A stretch of 8,944 bases of DNA from Lentisphaeria bacterium (GTDB lineage: Bacteria; Verrucomicrobiota; Lentisphaeria; Oligosphaerales; Oligosphaeraceae). Below the pieces are notes generated by a model. It was given only the letters and a program-made list of their open reading frames with translations. It ran no database searches and was not told the DNA's origin. The stretch is from assembly GCA_028699735.1 (NCBI GenBank), contig JAQVUB010000073.1:1-8944 (forward strand). The letters run 5' to 3'. A program made the translations under genes and the position numbers. Positions 6,197 to 8,944 of the stretch are shown here, one piece after another; the first letter of the stretch is position 1; every line of letters starts with the position of its first letter.

Positions 6197-7278
6197 GGAA
6201 AAAGGATCAGGTTTACGGGCAGCTCAAACGCTCGATACTCGAGAATCTTCTGGCACCGGGCAGTCGTCTGCCAACGGAGCTTGAGCTGGCCAAAAGCCTG
6301 GGTGTGGGGCATGTCACGGTGCGCAGTGCTCTGGCTCGTCTGGAATCCGAGAGACTGATCGAGCGGATTCGCAGCAAAGGCACTTTTGTTGCCGAACAGA
6401 GCCGGCGCAAGACCTTTCTGCTGATTCTTCCGGACGGTGCCGAAAACCTGGAAACCCCCAGCCGCTATATTGCCGCCGGCATCGATGAATACGCAGAAGC
6501 CAAAGCAATCACCATTGAACGCTGCCCGGCCGGACTCTTTACCGCTTTCTCAGCCCATGAACGCGACGAGATCCGCAACAGGCTGCGACTTAGCGGAGTC
6601 ATTATCGAAACTGGACATGCCCGCATCAATCCAGCACTGGTGACAGCCGTGCGGGAACTGGGCTTGCCTGCAGTCATCCCGCATGGACTGGCTTCCGACG
6701 CCGCAACGAGCGGATTTCTCATCCTGCGCACAGACGAACGCGCCGCTTTCTCCGATGCCTACCGGCATCTTGCCCAGAAGGGACACCGCCGTATAGCCAG
6801 CCTGTTCCTATGCCTGGCCGGCGAGGATTCCGGGCTCCTGCGCGGATTCTCCCGGACAGACCTGCTGGATTTTCTGCGTTACCATCATCTGGATCACCGC
6901 AAAACTCTGATCGTCGAAATTCCGAATGAGCCGGCAACCATTCGCAACACGGTTCGGCGCTGGATGCTGGGGCCGAATCCCCCCACTGCCATCCTCTGCC
7001 ATTCCGACCGCCTGGCCATGCGCGTCTATAACGTATTGCGGGAAATGAATATCAGCATTCCCGGACAGGTTTCCGTCATGGGCTACTCGAACTATCCCGG
7101 CAGCCAGCTGCTGCTGCCACCGCTGACCACCATCGACACCCTGCTGAAAAACTGCGCCCGCATCGCACTCGATAAACTCCTCTCCGCCGAAGACTGGTTC
7201 CGTAAAGATATGACCCCTGCCGAAGTCTTTACACCCTATCAGCTGGTCGAACGCGAAAGCATCGTCGCACCAATATAG
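6190..7278 (+). CDS. GntR-type winged-helix regulator with LacI/periplasmic-binding-like sensor
   Basis: The 362-residue transcription factor resembles the AraR arrangement. A GntR wHTH spans residues 5-70, including GSRLPTELELAKSLGVGHVTVRSALARLESERLIERIRSKGTFV. A LacI-type ligand-binding domain (about 75-360) follows in place of FadR/UTRA domains. Late-domain hallmarks are PTAILCHSDRLAMRVYNVLREMNISIPGQVSVMGYSN (265-301), LTTID (312-316) and the terminal LVERES. The ligand is probably a sugar or sugar phosphate; its identity cannot be read. The start at 6190 has only a weak GGGGA (6176-6180) before it and lies inside a palindrome. It is transcribed away from the Gfo/Idh/MocA gene, which is its likely target through the tandem repeat at 5941-5960. 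The G of its TAG stop is the first base of the downstream G-rich repeat, so its 3' end directly abuts that element. Very probably a repressor. Confidence 0.9.
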   Translation: MERKKDQVYGQLKRSILENLLAPGSRLPTELELAKSLGVGHVTVRSALARLESERLIERIRSKGTFVAEQSRRKTFLLILPDGAENLETPSRYIAAGIDEYAEAKAITIERCPAGLFTAFSAHERDEIRNRLRLSGVIIETGHARINPALVTAVRELGLPAVIPHGLASDAATSGFLILRTDERAAFSDAYRHLAQKGHRRIASLFLCLAGEDSGLLRGFSRTDLLDFLRYHHLDHRKTLIVEIPNEPATIRNTVRRWMLGPNPPTAILCHSDRLAMRVYNVLREMNISIPGQVSVMGYSNYPGSQLLLPPLTTIDTLLKNCARIALDKLLSAEDWFRKDMTPAEVFTPYQLVERESIVAPI

Positions 7279-7487
7279 GGTGCAGGGTGCAGGGGGCAGG
7301 GGGCAGAGGACGTATAGGACGTATGCATAGGACTATAAGACAATGGGATTAACGAAAGATTCTGACATATATGTCCCATAGTCCCATTCATACGTCCTAT
7401 GCATCACCCTGTCCCCTGTCCCCTGCACCCTGTTCCCTGCCCCCTGCCCCCTGCACCCTGCACCCTGCACCCTGCCCCCTGCCCCCT
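7278..7487. repeat. Composite inverted-repeat element with heptameric G-rich/C-rich arms
   Basis: The outer left arm (7278-7305) has four GGG(T/G)GCA heptamers. The outer right arm (7407-7487) has eleven CCCTGNN heptamers (CCCTGCA, CCCTGCC, CCCTGTC, CCCTGTT) plus a final CCCT. An inner pair, 7314-7342 and 7372-7400, consists of inverted repeats matching at 25 of 29 bases, starting ATAGGACGTATG on the left arm. The central loop is about 29 bases (7343-7371). The G-rich runs satisfy the G3N1-7 quadruplex pattern on the plus strand on the left and on the minus strand on the right. The element lies between the regulator and the ATPase and encodes nothing convincing. It could fold as a very long hairpin in RNA or single-stranded DNA. 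Confidence 0.85.
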
Positions 7488-7504
7488 TTATAAAAACAAA
7501 AAAG

Positions 7505-7557
7505 ACCGATTGAAAACAATGAAAAAAACCGATTGAAAACAATGAAAAAAACCGATT
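7505..7557. repeat. 23-bp tandem repeat, about 2.3 copies
   Basis: Units begin ACCGATTGAAAACAATG and run 23 bases: 7505-7527, an identical copy at 7528-7550, and seven bases of a third (7551-7557). Each complete unit contains the dyad ATTG-AAAA-CAAT. The stretch is A-rich on the plus strand and opens an AT-rich leader (7488-7635) ahead of the ATPase gene. No promoter with good -35 and -10 boxes could be fixed there. Confidence 0.85.
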
Positions 7558-7635
7558 CAAGTAGATTTTTTTTGTTTTTGATGTATATTTTTTCGTTTAG
7601 CAAAACTTTTTTTCAATTTTGGTTGCGCTGGTATT

Positions 7636-8913
7636 ATGTTTAACCTTGCTGATTACAAAGATCGTTCTGTGGACAATGCTGTCGCGAAAGCGCTGGCGAC
7701 TTTTGGTTGTGTTTGCATTGAAGGTCCCAAATGGTCCGGTAAAACCTGGACTTCGGTAAAGCACAGCCGCAGCCAATTTTATTTAGGCGATCCGGAAGGC
7801 AATTTTCAAAACCGCACGCTGACCCAACTGTCACCCGCGGCAGTATTGAAAGGAGACAAGCCTCGATTGTTGGATGAATGGCAGGAAGTCCCGTCACTGT
7901 GGGATGCAGTGCGATTCGCGGTGGATCAGGCAGGGGCACCCGGGCAATTTATCCTCACCGGTTCATCCACACCAAAACGCAAGGGCATTCTGCATAGCGG
8001 CGCTGGGCGCATTGTCAAACTTCAAATGCGTACCATGTCGTTGTTTGAATCCGGCGATTCAAGTGGAAAGGTTTCTTTGCTGGGCTTGTTCGATCATCAA
8101 TGCCCGGCGCAAATCACTGGTGATGTATCTCTAGAGAACTTGATCTATTTGGTCGTCAGAGGCGGATGGCCAGCCAGTATTGAACGCCCTCGCGACAATG
8201 CCGCAAGCATCCCGCTTGCATATGTCAATCTCCTGTTGGATGAAGATGTCTTCAAAATTGATGATATCCGACGAAATCGACGAAAGCTTGAATTGCTGTT
8301 GCGTTCGCTGGCGCGCAATGAAAGCACCACTGCAAGTATGACTCGTCTGCAGACGGATGTAAAAGAAAAGGACATGGAGGATATTTCCACCGATACAATC
8401 GCCGAGTACCTGGATTTGTTCTCCCGCATGTTTCTGCTTGCCAATCAGCCCCCATTCAGCCCGGCGATGCGCTCCTCTGTCCGTTTGAAACAAGCAGAGA
8501 AAAGACACCTCACCGATCCTTCACTTGCCTGCGCCCTGCTCAGAGCAACACCGGCAAAACTGCTGGCCGACTTAAATACATTTGGTTTCCTTTTTGAGGC
8601 ATTGTGCGAGCGCGATCTGGATATCTATGCGCGCACTCTCGGCGGAACGTTGTATCATTACCAGGACTTCAGCGGAAGAGAGGTGGATGCCATTGTTGAG
8701 TTGCCGGATGGACAATTCGCAGCATTCGAGATAAAACTGGGTGCACAGCAGATCGACGAAGCAGCCAAAAATCTCCTGGCTTTTTCTGATCATTTGGAAA
8801 AAGCCAAAGTCGCCAAACCGGTATTTTTATGCGTGTTGTGCGGAATGAGTTCCTCCGCATATCAGCGCCAGGACAGTGTTTTTGTAGTACCCATAACAGC
8901 CCTGAAGCCGTGA
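7636..8913 (+). CDS. AAA_14 ATPase with C-terminal DUF4143 domain
   Basis: The 425-residue protein belongs to the widespread AAA+ family with a DUF4143 tail, whose role is mostly undefined. Walker A is GPKWSGKT (residues 30-37). Walker B is RLLDE (77-81), followed by EWQEVPSLWD. The sensor-like strand is FILTGSS (105-111). The DUF4143 part carries HLTDPSLACALL (291-302), GFLFEALCERDL (317-328) and a PD-(D/E)XK-like block, GREVDAIVE (348-356) then FEIK (364-367), with Asp351, Glu365 and Lys367 in place of the nuclease triad. No signal peptide or membrane segment is seen, and length is normal. The start at 7636 has no clear Shine-Dalgarno. Codon use looks less C-ending than in the neighbours, which with flanking repeats on both sides suggests an accessory, possibly transferred, gene. 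It has no partner gene in the window. Whether it cuts or only binds nucleic acid is unknown. Confidence 0.87.
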   Translation: MFNLADYKDRSVDNAVAKALATFGCVCIEGPKWSGKTWTSVKHSRSQFYLGDPEGNFQNRTLTQLSPAAVLKGDKPRLLDEWQEVPSLWDAVRFAVDQAGAPGQFILTGSSTPKRKGILHSGAGRIVKLQMRTMSLFESGDSSGKVSLLGLFDHQCPAQITGDVSLENLIYLVVRGGWPASIERPRDNAASIPLAYVNLLLDEDVFKIDDIRRNRRKLELLLRSLARNESTTASMTRLQTDVKEKDMEDISTDTIAEYLDLFSRMFLLANQPPFSPAMRSSVRLKQAEKRHLTDPSLACALLRATPAKLLADLNTFGFLFEALCERDLDIYARTLGGTLYHYQDFSGREVDAIVELPDGQFAAFEIKLGAQQIDEAAKNLLAFSDHLEKAKVAKPVFLCVLCGMSSSAYQRQDSVFVVPITALKP

Positions 8914-8914
8914 C

Positions 8915-8944
8915 TTTTTTTAACCACGAAAAGCACGAAATAGC
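8915..8944. repeat. CACGAAA-type dispersed repeat, cut by the window end
   Basis: A T7 run and AACCACGAAAAGCACGAAA start two bases after the ATPase stop codon. They match the left arm layout of the palindrome at 2937-3008 (T run, AACAACGAAAA, GACACGAAA). Only one arm is visible because the window ends at 8944. The T run alone is not a convincing terminator because no GC-rich stem precedes it. Confidence 0.7.

Noticed and set aside
6040..6312. Minus-strand frame encoding a GQIGQIG-type repeat peptide.
   Set aside because: The peptide repeat is only a translation of the 9-bp minisatellite; the rest is antisense to the regulator, with no ribosome site or family.
7505..7557. Possible CRISPR repeats, because the units contain GATTGAAAAC, like many CRISPR repeat ends.
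   Set aside because: The 23-bp units are directly adjacent with no spacers, only about 2.3 copies exist, and no cas gene is nearby. It is a simple tandem repeat.
7333..7603. Minus-strand small frames across the composite repeat.
   Set aside because: Translations are made of heptamer-repeat and tandem-repeat peptides with no domain, so there is no support for a gene.
7636..8913. Defence or toxin-antitoxin system built on the AAA/DUF4143 ATPase.
   Set aside because: No partner nuclease, toxin, antitoxin or methylase gene is present within the window, and the family alone does not indicate defence.

Overview
The window reads as chromosomal DNA from a Gram-negative bacterium of moderately high GC content. 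It has a lipid A-type acyltransferase, mostly Shine-Dalgarno-led genes, a GntR-headed regulator with a LacI-type sensor, and several dispersed simple-repeat families (CACGAAA, GGACAGATC and GGGTGCA types) in its intergenic gaps. This combination is what I would expect in the PVC superphylum, most likely Lentisphaerota (Victivallales-like) or a relative. That assignment is inference; no rRNA or other phylogenetic marker is present.

Region 1 (1-4700, + strand) is a compact housekeeping run. It holds a eukaryotic-UAP1-like UDP-sugar pyrophosphorylase, an unrecognised 123-residue protein, an LpxL/HtrB-type lysophospholipid acyltransferase, dihydroneopterin aldolase (folB) and class I dihydroorotase (pyrC). 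Gaps are 9-35 bp, except for a 95-bp gap before folB that is mostly filled by a 72-bp near-perfect palindrome. The first part can be tied to envelope synthesis (UDP-N-acetylhexosamine supply, lipid A acylation). The second part is folate and pyrimidine synthesis.

Region 2 (4709-7278) is a divergent pair. A Gfo/Idh/MocA oxidoreductase lies on the minus strand, converging on pyrC with only 8 bp between stops. A GntR/LacI-type regulator lies on the plus strand. The 281-bp gap between them carries a good minus-strand promoter overlapped by two tandem 10-bp repeats (candidate operator), a candidate plus-strand promoter, and a five-copy 9-bp minisatellite. The natural reading is a local carbohydrate-responsive control unit.

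Region 3 (7278-8944) starts with a 210-bp composite inverted repeat with potential G-quadruplex arms, directly abutting the regulator's stop codon. A 23-bp tandem repeat and an AT-rich leader follow, then an AAA_14/DUF4143 ATPase. Another copy of the CACGAAA repeat begins right after that gene and runs off the window. The repeat-bracketed ATPase looks like an accessory gene.

I found no tRNA, rRNA, CRISPR array, transposase or recognisable defence or toxin operon. The most unusual content is the non-coding repeat architecture and the tandem operator candidate, not a new multi-gene system.
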